A program made the translations under genes and the position numbers. This document shows positions 1 through 13,938 of a stretch of 64,000 nt of DNA, in pieces. The notes beneath the pieces were generated by a model that worked only from the letters and a program-made list of their open reading frames with translations, did not search any database and was not told where the DNA came from. Within the stretch, counting starts at the first letter, position 1. Every line of letters begins with the position of its first letter. This stretch comes from Leptospira barantonii (GTDB lineage: Bacteria > Spirochaetota > Leptospiria > Leptospirales > Leptospiraceae): positions 1 through 64,000 of the forward strand of contig NZ_NPDS01000007.1 of assembly GCF_002811925.1 (NCBI RefSeq), in the 5' to 3' direction.

Positions 1-311
1 CCCCCGCCCCCACTGCTGTGTCCGCCACCTCCACCACTTCTTCCTCCGCTACCGCCTCCGGTTCTTGCACTCGGTCCGCCCGAGCTTCCCGAAGAGGTTC
101 TTACTCTGCAATTGTCCTTGCAGTTTTCACAAATCTGATAACAAACAAAAGGAATCGCAATCGATTGATTCGCCGTTCCCGTATTGACTGCGACGAGAAG
201 ACAAGTGGACAATTGATTGTCGCAATTCTTTTCACAACCGGAAGTGTCGATCGTACAGGATTCGAAAAACAAAACGAGAATTCCCGGTAAAAAATATCGA
301 ATTCGTTTCAT
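1..311 (-). CDS. Cys-rich, Gly/Ser-rich lipoprotein (3' end outside window)
   Basis: Reading the minus strand from an ATG at 311 gives an open frame to the window edge. It begins MKRIRYFLPGILVLFFESC, a short charged start, a hydrophobic core and a spirochaete-like lipobox (FESC), so lipidation at Cys19 and export are likely. The next ~50 residues hold six more cysteines (SGCEKNCDN, LSTC, FVCYQICENCKDNC). After about residue 75 the protein becomes almost pure Gly/Ser/Arg, ending in glycine runs at the left edge. Its ATG shares one base with the stop of the ankyrin lipoprotein (TAATG), so translational coupling is likely. I recognise no family. The C-terminus is not visible. Confidence 0.72.
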   Translation of the reverse strand, partial: MKRIRYFLPGILVLFFESCTIDTSGCEKNCDNQLSTCLLVAVNTGTANQSIAIPFVCYQICENCKDNCRVRTSSGSSGGPSARTGGGSGGRSGGGGGHSSGGG

Positions 312-841
312 TATCTTTTACCGGCCCCCGCTTGGAGTAGAATTTCTTGTACTCTTTTAGAATCTTCTAATGTGGCTTCGGACCAGGCCGTATGTCCTTG
401 AGTCGTAGTCGCGTGCAGATCCGCACCGGAACGGATGAGAAGTTTTACGATTTCGGGATAACGATTGAAAGCCGCCATCATCAAAGCGGTATGTCCGTCT
501 CTGGTTCTCGCGTTAACATCCGCTCCTTGTTGTATGAGATATTCCGCGATCAGATATTCTCCTTCGCGTGCGGCGACCATTAGAGGAGTGTAATTTCTAA
601 AAAAAGAATCTCTTTGATTGATACCCTGACCGGATCGAAGAGAATTTTCCAAACCTTGCAGATCACCTTTATAAACGTAGTCGGTCGGACTCGGACCGGG
701 ATAAGAAGCGTATCTTTCCTGGGGAAAAATACAGCCCGTAAAGAATAGGCTCGAAACGAAAACCAGGGCGATCGTCGTTTCGATAATTTTATGAAAAAAG
801 TTTTTTCCATATTTTCCGAAAACAAAAAATGAAAGTTTCAT
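311..841 (-). CDS. Ankyrin-repeat lipoprotein
   Basis: This 176-aa protein starts with a long signal region and a lipobox LFFTGC (Cys37), so it is probably a lipoprotein. After a short linker, about three to four ankyrin repeats fill the rest, with typical elements such as YTPLMVAAREG, LIQQGADVNARTRDGHTALMMAA and LLIRSGADLHATT. Ankyrin repeats bind proteins; the partner is unknown. The frame stays open upstream to 910, but I prefer the ATG at 841. It directly precedes the signal peptide and has GAGGAA about 8 bases upstream, while the upstream extension is not signal-like. The downstream lipoprotein overlaps its stop by one base, so the two form an operon. Confidence 0.85.
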   Translation of the reverse strand: MKLSFFVFGKYGKNFFHKIIETTIALVFVSSLFFTGCIFPQERYASYPGPSPTDYVYKGDLQGLENSLRSGQGINQRDSFFRNYTPLMVAAREGEYLIAEYLIQQGADVNARTRDGHTALMMAAFNRYPEIVKLLIRSGADLHATTTQGHTAWSEATLEDSKRVQEILLQAGAGKR

Positions 842-1041
842 GGAATTCTTCCTCAAATGCCCGATCAGTGTATCGATTTTGAAATTCGTCGCAATAGGTG
901 TTCCCTGCAATTGCGGAAATTACTCAGAAACGTTTTTAAGATTAGTGGTTTTTACCTAAGAATTCTCGGAGGTCCTTATACGACTTGACTCGGAAAGGGA
1001 AGAATTTCTAATTTTCATTGGATTCTTCCGAGAAGGTAAAA

Positions 1042-1569
1042 ATGAGACTCTGGTTTCCCCAAGAAAAACGATTCTACTTTTTTTCGATTTATGTTTTTCT
1101 AATTTTTCTCTGGATTCTAGAAGAGATCCTAACGTTCGCGTTCGACATCAACTGGATCGAAAGATCCCAAGCCTACTTCACAACGATCGAAGCCGCGTTC
1201 GGTTTTTTATCCATCGTTGGAATTTACTTTTTATTCCAGGAAATCAGACATACACAAGCGGACATAGAATCCGCAAAGGTCGCGATCGAAGGACTCAAAA
1301 ATAAAAATCAACTTTTGGTTCATACCGATCAATCCTTCTGGGAATCTCTTCAAAGACAATTGGAAGAATGGGATCTTTCCGATAAGGAAAAAGAAATCGC
1401 CCTACTACTTCTTCGAGGGATGTCCAATCACCAAATCGCCGCTATTCGGGGAAAAAGTTTAAAGACCATCGAAAACCAAACTTTTTCGATCTATCAAAAA
1501 TCAGGAACAACCGGAAAACTCGAATTCATCGCGTATTTTATATCTCCTCTTTTACCGGAAGAAGAGTGA
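1042..1569 (+). CDS. Membrane-anchored LuxR-type HTH regulator
   Basis: This 175-aa protein has two membrane segments in its first ~75 residues (FYFFSIYVFLIFLWILEE and AAFGFLSIVGIYFLFQ). A charged, coiled-coil-like linker follows (IRHTQADIESAKVAIEGLKNK), then a C-terminal LuxR/GerE helix-turn-helix of about 60 residues. That domain shows the expected pattern LSDKEKEIALLLLRGMSNHQIA followed by SLKTIENQ and the closing helix. The DNA-binding domain would face the cytoplasm and be tethered to the inner membrane. A TTG at 1018 is in frame, but the ATG at 1042 has AGAAGG at good spacing and is preferred. No receiver domain is present, so the signal is presumably sensed in or at the membrane. Confidence 0.82.
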   Translation: MRLWFPQEKRFYFFSIYVFLIFLWILEEILTFAFDINWIERSQAYFTTIEAAFGFLSIVGIYFLFQEIRHTQADIESAKVAIEGLKNKNQLLVHTDQSFWESLQRQLEEWDLSDKEKEIALLLLRGMSNHQIAAIRGKSLKTIENQTFSIYQKSGTTGKLEFIAYFISPLLPEEE

Positions 1570-1632
1570 TTCGGTTCGATTTACGACTGAACCTCTCGCA
1601 AAACCGTCTAACGCGGATCAAAAATTCATATT

Positions 1633-2229
1633 ATGGATTTTGAAACTTATTTTTTATCCTCCGATTTCCTGGAGAATGGAAATCCAAAACAAAAACGTCT
1701 TCACCGCGATCTTTCCGAACATAAAATTTTGGAGAGAATTTCAAAATTCGATCCTGTTCTTGCGGGAACGATTCCTTTGGACATCGATCATCCTGCAAGC
1801 GACGCGGATATTCTTTGTTGTTTTAAAACACCCGAAGAATTCTCCTCCGTTTTAGAATCCGCCTTTTCCGATTTTTTAAATTTCGAACTGAAAGAAGGTC
1901 AACATCAAGGGATTCCGTCCGTTTTAGCGCGTTTTCAAACAAAAGAATTTTCTTATGAAGTTTTCGGACAGAATCTTCCGATCGTCGAGCAGATGGGATT
2001 CGTCCATCTTCAAGTCGAACATAAGATTCTTTGCATCGCTGGAGAAAATTTTAAGAATAGAATTCGCGTTTTGAAAAACGAAGGATGGAAAACTGAACCT
2101 GCGTTCGCGCATCTCCTTGGAATTCAAGAAAGCCCCTATCACGCATTATACGATATGCGTCTTTTTTCCGATCAAGACTTGAGAAATTTCGTTTTTTCGT
2201 CCGAGTTCTTTTCAAATTCGGATAAATAA
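1633..2229 (+). CDS. DUF4269 family protein (nucleotidyltransferase-like)
   Basis: This 198-aa soluble protein matches the DUF4269 pattern. It has an N-terminal GNPKQKRLHRDLSEHKIL segment, then DPVLAGTIPLDIDHPASDADILC with the Asp-x-Asp arrangement typical of nucleotidyltransferase-fold proteins, and a conserved AFAHLLG near the C-terminus. Length is normal for the family. The biochemical role is not established; a nucleotidyltransferase fold is an inference from the S-D-x-D-I motif. It stands alone between the LuxR-type gene and the metalloprotease gene, on the same strand. Confidence 0.8.
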   Translation: MDFETYFLSSDFLENGNPKQKRLHRDLSEHKILERISKFDPVLAGTIPLDIDHPASDADILCCFKTPEEFSSVLESAFSDFLNFELKEGQHQGIPSVLARFQTKEFSYEVFGQNLPIVEQMGFVHLQVEHKILCIAGENFKNRIRVLKNEGWKTEPAFAHLLGIQESPYHALYDMRLFSDQDLRNFVFSSEFFSNSDK

Positions 2230-2361
2230 TCGGCAGTTAAGAAGCGTTCTACGGGGCGGATTTTCGTATTAACGGGAAAGCCGAATCCAGCTTGACAATC
2301 GAATTTTTTAAACGATCTTGTTTTTCCAATCGATAAATAATTTCTAAAGGTTGCAAGAATT

Positions 2362-4344
2362 ATGCAAAGATCCTTAAAATCCGTTTTCTTTTTCGTTGCA
2401 TTGCTGACGTTCTGTTTTTCGGTCGGAGCTCAAAAGAATAATACAATCAATTTTGACGCGGAACTTTACGCGCAAATCGTTCGGCAAAGCGCTTATCAAT
2501 ACGGGGCGATTCTCAAATCGAGAAAAGTTCTGAAAGATCATAACAGTTGGAAAAAACCGATCGATACGGCTTTTCGAAAACTCGCCGATTCCTCCGGCAA
2601 TCCTTCCTTTCCGATCGTTTACAATTTGATTCAGGACAATTCGTTTAACGCGTTCGCGATGGCGGGCGGTCAGTTTTGTATCAACTCAGGAACCTTGGAC
2701 ATCTTGGATCAAGTGATCACGAATTCGGAAGCTGATGCAAAAGATAGAATGAACTTCTATAGAGAAAGATATATCGCGGGAGTTTTATCCCACGAGCTTT
2801 CTCATTACTACAACAAACATACGTTTAACTCGGTAAAAAAATTCTATCAATTGAAGGACAATCCTACCGGAGAAGCGGTATTAGATAATCTTAAATTCTC
2901 TCAGGAACAGGAAGTGGATGCGGATCAAACCGGATTTCAACTTCTCAACAAAGCGGGTTACGGCGGAGAATATATGATCCGCACTCTGGAGTTGATGAGC
3001 GACATCGACAATCAGTACAAAGAATATATCGTAAGCAAAAAATTGGATAAGGTCAGCCCGGAATCCATGACTTCTTTGTATTTTACGAGTCATCCTTCTC
3101 CGAACGATCGTCTTTCCAGATTCAGCGGAGACAAACAGGAACTTTATTCTTTGCTTGCGACCTTGGAAAAAACCTACGATGACGTTCAGTTTGGTAAGAA
3201 TTTGGATCAAGCGAAATCGAATCTTGAACGAGCTCTTTCCAAATTTCCCGGAAACACTCATTTAGAAAAATCTTATGCGGTTTGTCTTCATAAGATTTGG
3301 ATGGCTACCGCGAGCAACGACGATCTTAAAATCAAACCGGTGATCGACATGCCTTCTTTCCGGGATTCGATGGTGTTTCCGGGCGGACTTCGCAAAAGAG
3401 CCGTTATGCGGGCGATTCCGGGAAATCAAGCCGCGTATTCAAAAGCAAAAGAAGCGTATCAAAAAGTAATCGTTAAGACCGAAGATCCTTATTTCATTTC
3501 GAACTACGCGGTTCTTCTTTCTTACTCCACCGAAGAAAACGATATGAACGTCGCGAAATCCTTGGCGGGAAATACGGTAAGAGCTGAAAATTCGATTCCA
3601 CTCGCAAACAACTTCGGAGTGGTTTTGTATTGGACGGACGATCAGGAGAAGGCACTCGAAGTCTTTAAATCCGTCGCTACGATGGTCGATAAACGAGTTC
3701 AATCCTTCGGTGAAAAAGCGAAATCGAACGCGGACATCCAAGCGTATCTTCAGGGAATCGGCAATTCGATTCGTCAGAAAACGCAATTGGATCCGGACTA
3801 CGTTTACGAAAACTTCACACCGATTTTAAATTACGTTCTTCTCGAATCTTATAAGGAAAAAACTCCGAAAACAAAACAGCTCGCGACGTATTATCTGGAG
3901 AATTACGATTCAACCTCCGGTTGGGCGAAATATCTTGCGGATTTACACGGAGTTACTTTACCCGATCCTTCTCAAAATACGAAACAAAACTTCTTTAAAG
4001 TGGGAGGGGTTGGTCCGGGTGATAAACTCGAAGACTTACTCAAACTTTGGGGAAAACCGGATAAGATCCAAGTCGATAAATCTTCCGGAAGCGAGTTTTA
4101 CATTTATACGAAGAAGGAAACTTCATTCTTACTCAGCATCGGTTCCGTTCTTCAAGTCAACGCTTACGGAAACAACAGTCCGGGCATAGACAAAGGAGTT
4201 CCTATCGGAGCGGATCGCGGTTCCGCTGAAAAAGTTTTCGGTAAACAGTTTCAGAAGAACGGTCCTTATTTAGGATATTCTTTAAACGGAAATGCATTCG
4301 TTAAATACAGAAAGAATAAAGTGGATCAGATCATTCTTCAGTGA
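2362..4344 (+). CDS. M48-family zinc metalloprotease, exported
   Basis: This 660-aa protein opens with a signal peptide (SVFFFVALLTFCFSVGAQ, probable cleavage after GAQ). The peptidase M48 core covers about residues 85-260. The zinc site HELSH is at 144-148 and the third ligand is in the QEQEVDADQTG helix (Glu184), with NAFAMAGGQFCINSG ahead of it as in BepA/Oma1-type enzymes. The middle third is helical and TPR-like. The C-terminal ~120 residues contain a small repeat-like domain around KVGGVGPGDKLEDLLKLWGKP. By family, it should degrade or quality-control periplasmic or outer-membrane proteins. A clear hairpin terminator follows, so it is transcribed alone or ends its unit. Confidence 0.88.
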   Translation: MQRSLKSVFFFVALLTFCFSVGAQKNNTINFDAELYAQIVRQSAYQYGAILKSRKVLKDHNSWKKPIDTAFRKLADSSGNPSFPIVYNLIQDNSFNAFAMAGGQFCINSGTLDILDQVITNSEADAKDRMNFYRERYIAGVLSHELSHYYNKHTFNSVKKFYQLKDNPTGEAVLDNLKFSQEQEVDADQTGFQLLNKAGYGGEYMIRTLELMSDIDNQYKEYIVSKKLDKVSPESMTSLYFTSHPSPNDRLSRFSGDKQELYSLLATLEKTYDDVQFGKNLDQAKSNLERALSKFPGNTHLEKSYAVCLHKIWMATASNDDLKIKPVIDMPSFRDSMVFPGGLRKRAVMRAIPGNQAAYSKAKEAYQKVIVKTEDPYFISNYAVLLSYSTEENDMNVAKSLAGNTVRAENSIPLANNFGVVLYWTDDQEKALEVFKSVATMVDKRVQSFGEKAKSNADIQAYLQGIGNSIRQKTQLDPDYVYENFTPILNYVLLESYKEKTPKTKQLATYYLENYDSTSGWAKYLADLHGVTLPDPSQNTKQNFFKVGGVGPGDKLEDLLKLWGKPDKIQVDKSSGSEFYIYTKKETSFLLSIGSVLQVNAYGNNSPGIDKGVPIGADRGSAEKVFGKQFQKNGPYLGYSLNGNAFVKYRKNKVDQIILQ

Positions 4345-4369
4345 TCGATACGATTCTTTCTTAGTCGCG

Positions 4370-4403
4370 CCGCCGAAATTCTTCGGCGGTTTGTTCCTCT
4401 TTT
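4370..4403 (+). terminator. Rho-independent terminator after the M48 gene
   Basis: A perfect 8-bp stem, CCGCCGAA (4370-4377) with TTCGGCGG (4382-4389) and loop ATTC, is followed by a T-rich tract (TTTGTTCCTCTTTTC). It lies 26 bases after the metalloprotease stop. Confidence 0.85.
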
Positions 4404-4522
4404 CGACTTCTCAAAATGATTCTTCCCTGATAGATAAATTCTTTTAGAAAGCTTTAGAATGTTACTATGGCCATTTTCCAGTCGTTCTGATCGGTTCGTT
4501 CTACGTTTTTAACCATTTTAAG

Positions 4523-4607
4523 CAGAACATTCGTTCTGTTTTAGAACAATTCTATCCCCGTTTCGCGTGAAAAAAACCTTTCCTCCTCACCTAGCTGTTT
4601 TAAACAG
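4523..4607. promoter_or_regulatory. Cluster of three inverted repeats upstream of the dehydrogenase/thiolase operon
   Basis: Three separate perfect inverted repeats lie in 85 bases: CAGAAC-ATTC-GTTCTG (4523-4538), TAGAA-CAA-TTCTA (4542-4554) and CTGTTT-T-AAACAG (4595-4607). They sit 40-120 bases ahead of the ATG of the 3-hydroxyacyl-CoA dehydrogenase gene. That is where operators for a fatty-acid-responsive repressor (TetR/FadR type) would be expected. The operator role is inference. The rest of the ~300-base gap holds only the upstream terminator. Confidence 0.4.
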
Positions 4608-4622
4608 GTTCTATTCCATTGA

Positions 4623-5957
<1,335 letters not shown>

Positions 5958-5977
5958 TTTACGGAGGCAGGATCACC

Positions 5978-7243
<1,266 letters not shown>

Positions 7244-7245
7244 GA

Positions 7246-7683
7246 ATGAGTTTAAGGACTGCGAAAGATTGGAATCAATTTCTATTAAGATTGTTTATCG
7301 CTTTCGGTTTTTGGGAAGTGATCTCCGTACCGCTTCGCAGTCTGCTCTTTTCCCGTTTTTACTACGACCCTACCTATAAAGGATTTTTTCAATCCGTTGG
7401 AATGATCCTTTGGGTGGGGCCGATCGTCGCCGATCTCATTCAGGTTTTCTTTTTAGGAATTCTGATTCGCCTCGCAAAAGATTCTCTTCCGACTGGAATC
7501 GTAGGCGGTTTGATCGTTGCGATTTGTTTTTCCCTCGCGGCCTATGTCGGTCCGGCAATTTCCATTCTCAACTTCATCAATGTTCTTCCGAGTATGATCG
7601 TTTGGCTTTGGGTTTTCTCTCAGTTTTTACTGACGTTGATTTCTTCCTTGATCTTGGCTTATACGACCGACGAAGAAATTTAA
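7246..7683 (+). CDS. Small four-helix membrane protein of unknown function
   Basis: This 145-aa, very hydrophobic protein has about four predicted transmembrane helices (near residues 10-30, 45-75, 83-105 and 113-140). The last contains [25 protein letters not shown]. It starts two bases after the thiolase stop, so it belongs to the same transcript. I recognise no domain. The link to fatty-acid oxidation is by position only. Its 3' end overlaps the convergent MORN-protein gene by 4 bases. Confidence 0.72.
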   Translation: MSLRTAKDWNQFLLRLFIAFGFWEVISVPLRSLLFSRFYYDPTYKGFFQSVGMILWVGPIVADLIQVFFLGILIRLAKDSLPTGIVGGLIVAICFSLAAYVGPAISILNFINVLPSMIVWLWVFSQFLLTLISSLILAYTTDEEI

Positions 7684-8234
7684 TTTGAAACCGGGCGACC
7701 GTTTTTAAATTCTCCCTCGAAAACGGTTCCATCGGAATATTTTAATTTTCCGTATCCATTCGCTAAATCGTTCGAGTAGATTCCTTCAAAACTTTCTCCG
7801 TTTATACAAGTATAACCGCCCTTTCCCACTTTTCGGTTTTCTCGAAAGTTTCCCCGAAAGATACATTCCACATCGTCGGAATCCGGGATAAACCTCGCCC
7901 AGGTTTTGCATCCATTCTCGTTGCAATCCCCGTCTTCAACCCAGGTACCATATACGACGTTTCCGGTTTCAGGATCGGTCCATTGACCCTTACCTTTTAT
8001 GGAAGAATTTTTATAAACTCCCGAAAACGTTCCGTGGTTTTTGAATTTAACTTCCGCATATCCTTCTAGTTTTTCGTTTTTAAAAATTCCTTTGAATTCG
8101 TTTCCGAATGAATCGATGAAAATACCTTTTCCATTCCGACAATTTCCGGATAAGCAACCCCTTACTGATTGGGCTTGGGAAAGAATGGAGAAAACAATAA
8201 AACAAATTAGAATGAATATTTTAATTTTAAACAT
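7680..8234 (-). CDS. Exported MORN-repeat protein
   Basis: This 184-aa protein opens with a signal peptide ([22 protein letters not shown]) and then carries about six MORN-type repeats. Examples are [37 protein letters not shown] and [16 protein letters not shown], with the usual Y/F-x-G-x-F/W spacing. MORN repeats often form elongated surface or scaffold proteins. The frame is open upstream to 8387. I chose the ATG at 8234 because the signal peptide starts there; longer versions would include an intergenic inverted repeat at 8246-8265. No convincing Shine-Dalgarno is visible for any start. Cysteine pairs ([16 protein letters not shown]) suggest disulfides outside the cytoplasm. Confidence 0.82.
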   Translation of the reverse strand: MFKIKIFILICFIVFSILSQAQSVRGCLSGNCRNGKGIFIDSFGNEFKGIFKNEKLEGYAEVKFKNHGTFSGVYKNSSIKGKGQWTDPETGNVVYGTWVEDGDCNENGCKTWARFIPDSDDVECIFRGNFRENRKVGKGGYTCINGESFEGIYSNDLANGYGKLKYSDGTVFEGEFKNGRPVSN

Positions 8235-8245
8235 TGGAACCGTAA

Positions 8246-8265
8246 AATGTAGGAACTCATACATT
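8246..8265. repeat. Copy of the AGTTCC-family intergenic inverted repeat
   Basis: AATGTA (8246-8251) and TACATT (8260-8265) flank GGAACTCA. The same GTAGGAACTC core recurs near 10.4, 27.6-27.7 and 49.0-49.1 kb. This copy sits just upstream of the likely start of the MORN gene. Confidence 0.5.
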
Positions 8266-8414
8266 AGGCGTTCATTCGTCTTTCTTTTCCATCCCATTTT
8301 TTCACTGGATTCATTTGTCGGAAGAATTATACTTTGACCGAAATTTACTTGCGTAAATCGGGAAAGCGACTTCGGCAAGAACCGCACAACGAAAAATTCA
8401 AAGGGAGAATACGG

Positions 8415-10349
8415 ATGAATCGGATTCTAAAAAACTTCGCCCTTAGCGTCGGCATCGGAGCCGCGTTACTCTACGTCTTATACTTCGCCTTTTCCAGACC
8501 CAAAGAAATATTAGAATTTTATGATCCTTACCACGAGGATCGTCCTGTGGCCGAAGGTTCCAAAATCATGGTTGCAACGGGACATCCGTTCGCCACAAAA
8601 GTCGCGATCGATATTTTAGAACGTGGGGGAAACGCCGCCGACGCGGGAATCGCCGCCTTACTCGTGTTAAACGTCACACAAGGGGAAGAAGCTTCGTTTC
8701 CGGGAGTCGCACCTTTGCTTTATCACGATGCAAAGACCCAGAAAGTGGAAAGTTATATCGGCGCGGGAAAGGCTCCGAGCAAAGCCACGATCGACTACTT
8801 TCGATCCCGAGGTCATAAGTATATTCCGACTTTGAAATATTCTTCCCAACTCGTTCCGGCATCGCCTGACGTCATCGTCGCACTATTGAAAAAATACGGA
8901 ACGATGAGTTTCGAGGAAGTCAGCGCACCCGCGATTCGAATCGCAGAGGAAGGTTTTCCGGTCCATCGGATATTAATGCGAAATCTGAACATGAACGTCT
9001 TCAAAAGAATGGGGTTCACGTTTCTTCTTCCGTATAACTCCGAGGTCTATTTGGAAAATCGTTGGTGGAAACCGTTGTATCACAAGGAAATTTTCAAACG
9101 TCCATTCTTAGGTCAAACTCTTCGAGAACTTGCAAACGCCGAATCACAAGCGAAACGTTCCGGCGCGGATCGAAACAAATCCTTAGACGCTTTGAGAAAA
9201 TTTTTTTATGAAGGACCGATCGCACAAAAAATTCTAAAAGCGCACGAAGAACACGACGGGACATTCACACAAAAAGATTTGTCCGCTTACGAAGGCGAAT
9301 GGGAAAAACCTCTTCAAGGAGAATACGGGGATTATACGATCTTCGCGAATCAAACTTGGAATCAAGGTGCGGTCGTTCCGATCGTACTTCAGATTTTGGA
9401 TGGAATCGATCTAAAGTCTTTAGGACACAATTCTCCTCAGTATGTTCATACGGTGATTCAAGCGATAGAACTTACGATGGCGGATCGCGAAAAATTCTTC
9501 GGAGATCCTTCTTTTGTATCCGTTCCGATCGAAGGACTTTTAAGCAAGTCCTATGCCGCGGAACGAAGAAAACTCTTACAACCGCGCGCGTTCGGAAAAA
9601 CTCCGGCTCACGGAAATCCGAACGGAACGAGTTCCACAGCGGCGATCCGTCACAAAATAGAAACGAGAAATACAAAGACGTCTTTGATAAACTCGAAACC
9701 AAACAAGAACGCGCTCGCGATAAGCGACAATCGAGAACCTTCTTTCTGGGAAAAAAACGGCAAAGTAGGAAGAGATACGACTTATCTCAGCATCATCGAT
9801 CCGCAAGGAAATTCTCTATCACTCACGCCGAGCGATTTTCCTCAATCCCCTATGATCGAAGGAGACATCACACTCGGGATTCGTATGACTCAATTCAGAC
9901 TCGATCCGGATCATCCTTCCGCTCTTGTTCCGGGAAAACGTCCTACCATTACGCCTAACGCGTCCATGGTCTATAAAAACGGAAAATTTCTGATGAGCCT
10001 CGGAACGCCGGGCGGAGACATGCAGACCCAGGCGACTATACAAGTTTTTTTGAATATGATCGTGTTCGGTATGAACCCGCAGGAAGCGGTCAACGCGCCT
10101 CGATTCCGTTCGTTGAACTGGTCGGATTCTTTTTCTCCGCACGCTTATTATCCAGGGAGAATCGAACTGGAAAAGGATATCTATGATCGAAGCGGCAAGG
10201 CGTTGAAAGAATTAGGTTACGACGTAATCGGTCGAGATGTTTGGGAATACGACTTCGGAGCGCCCTGTATTTCTTTCAAAGATCCTAAAAACGGAAAACT
10301 CTACGGTGGAGCCGATCCACGGAAAGAATCCTGGGCGGAAGGACGTTGA
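8415..10349 (+). CDS. ggt: Gamma-glutamyltransferase, membrane-anchored
   Basis: This 644-aa member of the Ntn-hydrolase gamma-glutamyltranspeptidase family has the N-terminal signature VATGHPFATKVAIDILERGGNAADAG. The processing/nucleophile site GRDTTYLSIIDPQGN places the new N-terminal Thr at about residue 455. The oxyanion region is SLGTPGGDMQTQ. It should be self-cleaved and transfer or hydrolyse gamma-glutamyl groups from glutathione-like compounds. A single hydrophobic segment (about residues 10-27) without a clear cleavage site suggests an N-terminal membrane anchor with the enzyme in the periplasm. A Ser/Asn/Lys-rich stretch of ~50 residues precedes the nucleophile. The frame opens at 8334, but the ATG at 8415 has AGGGAG upstream and starts the membrane anchor. 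Confidence 0.88.
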   Translation: MNRILKNFALSVGIGAALLYVLYFAFSRPKEILEFYDPYHEDRPVAEGSKIMVATGHPFATKVAIDILERGGNAADAGIAALLVLNVTQGEEASFPGVAPLLYHDAKTQKVESYIGAGKAPSKATIDYFRSRGHKYIPTLKYSSQLVPASPDVIVALLKKYGTMSFEEVSAPAIRIAEEGFPVHRILMRNLNMNVFKRMGFTFLLPYNSEVYLENRWWKPLYHKEIFKRPFLGQTLRELANAESQAKRSGADRNKSLDALRKFFYEGPIAQKILKAHEEHDGTFTQKDLSAYEGEWEKPLQGEYGDYTIFANQTWNQGAVVPIVLQILDGIDLKSLGHNSPQYVHTVIQAIELTMADREKFFGDPSFVSVPIEGLLSKSYAAERRKLLQPRAFGKTPAHGNPNGTSSTAAIRHKIETRNTKTSLINSKPNKNALAISDNREPSFWEKNGKVGRDTTYLSIIDPQGNSLSLTPSDFPQSPMIEGDITLGIRMTQFRLDPDHPSALVPGKRPTITPNASMVYKNGKFLMSLGTPGGDMQTQATIQVFLNMIVFGMNPQEAVNAPRFRSLNWSDSFSPHAYYPGRIELEKDIYDRSGKALKELGYDVIGRDVWEYDFGAPCISFKDPKNGKLYGGADPRKESWAEGR

Positions 10350-10382
10350 GCGCATCTTAGGAGGAACGGGCTTTGTAGGAGA

Positions 10383-10446
10383 TTTTTGTAAAAGTAGTAG
10401 TTCCTACATTCTTTGTTTTACAAAAAAATCATGAAGTAGTTCCCAC
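10383..10446. repeat. Intergenic repeat with nested inverted repeats (AGTTCC family)
   Basis: The outer arms are perfect 11-bp inverted repeats: TTTTTGTAAAA at 10383-10393 and TTTTACAAAAA at 10416-10426. Inside them is GTAG-TAGTTC-CTAC. A second AGTTCCCACA box follows at 10437-10446. The order of boxes matches the copy at 27615-27670. The whole gap between ggt and the thioesterase gene consists of this repeat plus short AT-rich flanks. Confidence 0.6.
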
Positions 10447-10480
10447 AAAACGGATTTACAAAAAGATTTTGACCGCCCTT

Positions 10481-13320
<2,840 letters not shown>

Positions 13321-13324
<4 letters not shown>

Positions 13325-13938
13325 TTGAGAATGGTCCTAAATATATTATAGATCACTGTTAAAAATAAAACTCCGGTCAAAAGATACGCGGAACCGGACA
13401 GAAAGAACATTAGAACTTCCTTCTCATTCCATCCGAGAATTTTTTTCAAACTCCGAACGGAAAGAGCGCAGGAAAGAAAAAACGAAATCGCGATAAAAAC
13501 CGCCTGCAAAGGAGAAGGTAAAATCCAAAATACGGAAGACGCGCTGAACGGAATAAACGAAACCAAAAGGATATTCGCTGGCGGAAGAGTTTCCCCTTTG
13601 GTTCGATCGGCCTTTTTCATAAAAATCCGAAAGACGTCGAACTGTGCGACCAAAAACAACACAGCCGGATAAATCACGAAGGAAAACACGACTCCGGAGA
13701 ACAAACTCCATTCTCCCTCGTCGTAACGAACAAAAGAAAGAATAGAAAAGATAAAATTGGAAACGATCTTCGCGGCCGGCGCGAGAAGCCAAAGTAGAAA
13801 ATGGGTTCTTATAATTTCCGAGTAACCGAACCCGTCCGTCTTTTGATAAAGATCAAAAGCGGTTTCGGGCGATTGAAAAACTTTTTGCAGAAGTCCGGTT
13901 CTTGTTCCGGAGAAATCTTGTTCTTTATCTACGATCAT
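13321..13938 (-). CDS. Five-helix membrane protein (Yip1-like)
   Basis: This 205-aa protein has a soluble N-terminal ~40 residues ([19 protein letters not shown]) followed by about five hydrophobic helices. The layout (short cytoplasmic head containing a P-x-x-x-F element, then a helix bundle) resembles bacterial Yip1-domain proteins, but I could not confirm the family. It overlaps the DUF4340 gene upstream and mpl downstream by four bases, so it is tightly coupled in the operon. Function unknown. Confidence 0.72.

Noticed and set aside
18..290. Plus-strand ORF of 90 aa at the left edge
   Set aside because: Ser/Thr/Arg-rich shadow; the minus strand encodes a convincing lipoprotein with signal peptide and cysteines across the same bases.
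9299..9958. 219-aa plus-strand ORF inside ggt
   Set aside because: Arg/Ser-rich out-of-frame reading of the same strand; ggt motifs are intact in the other frame.
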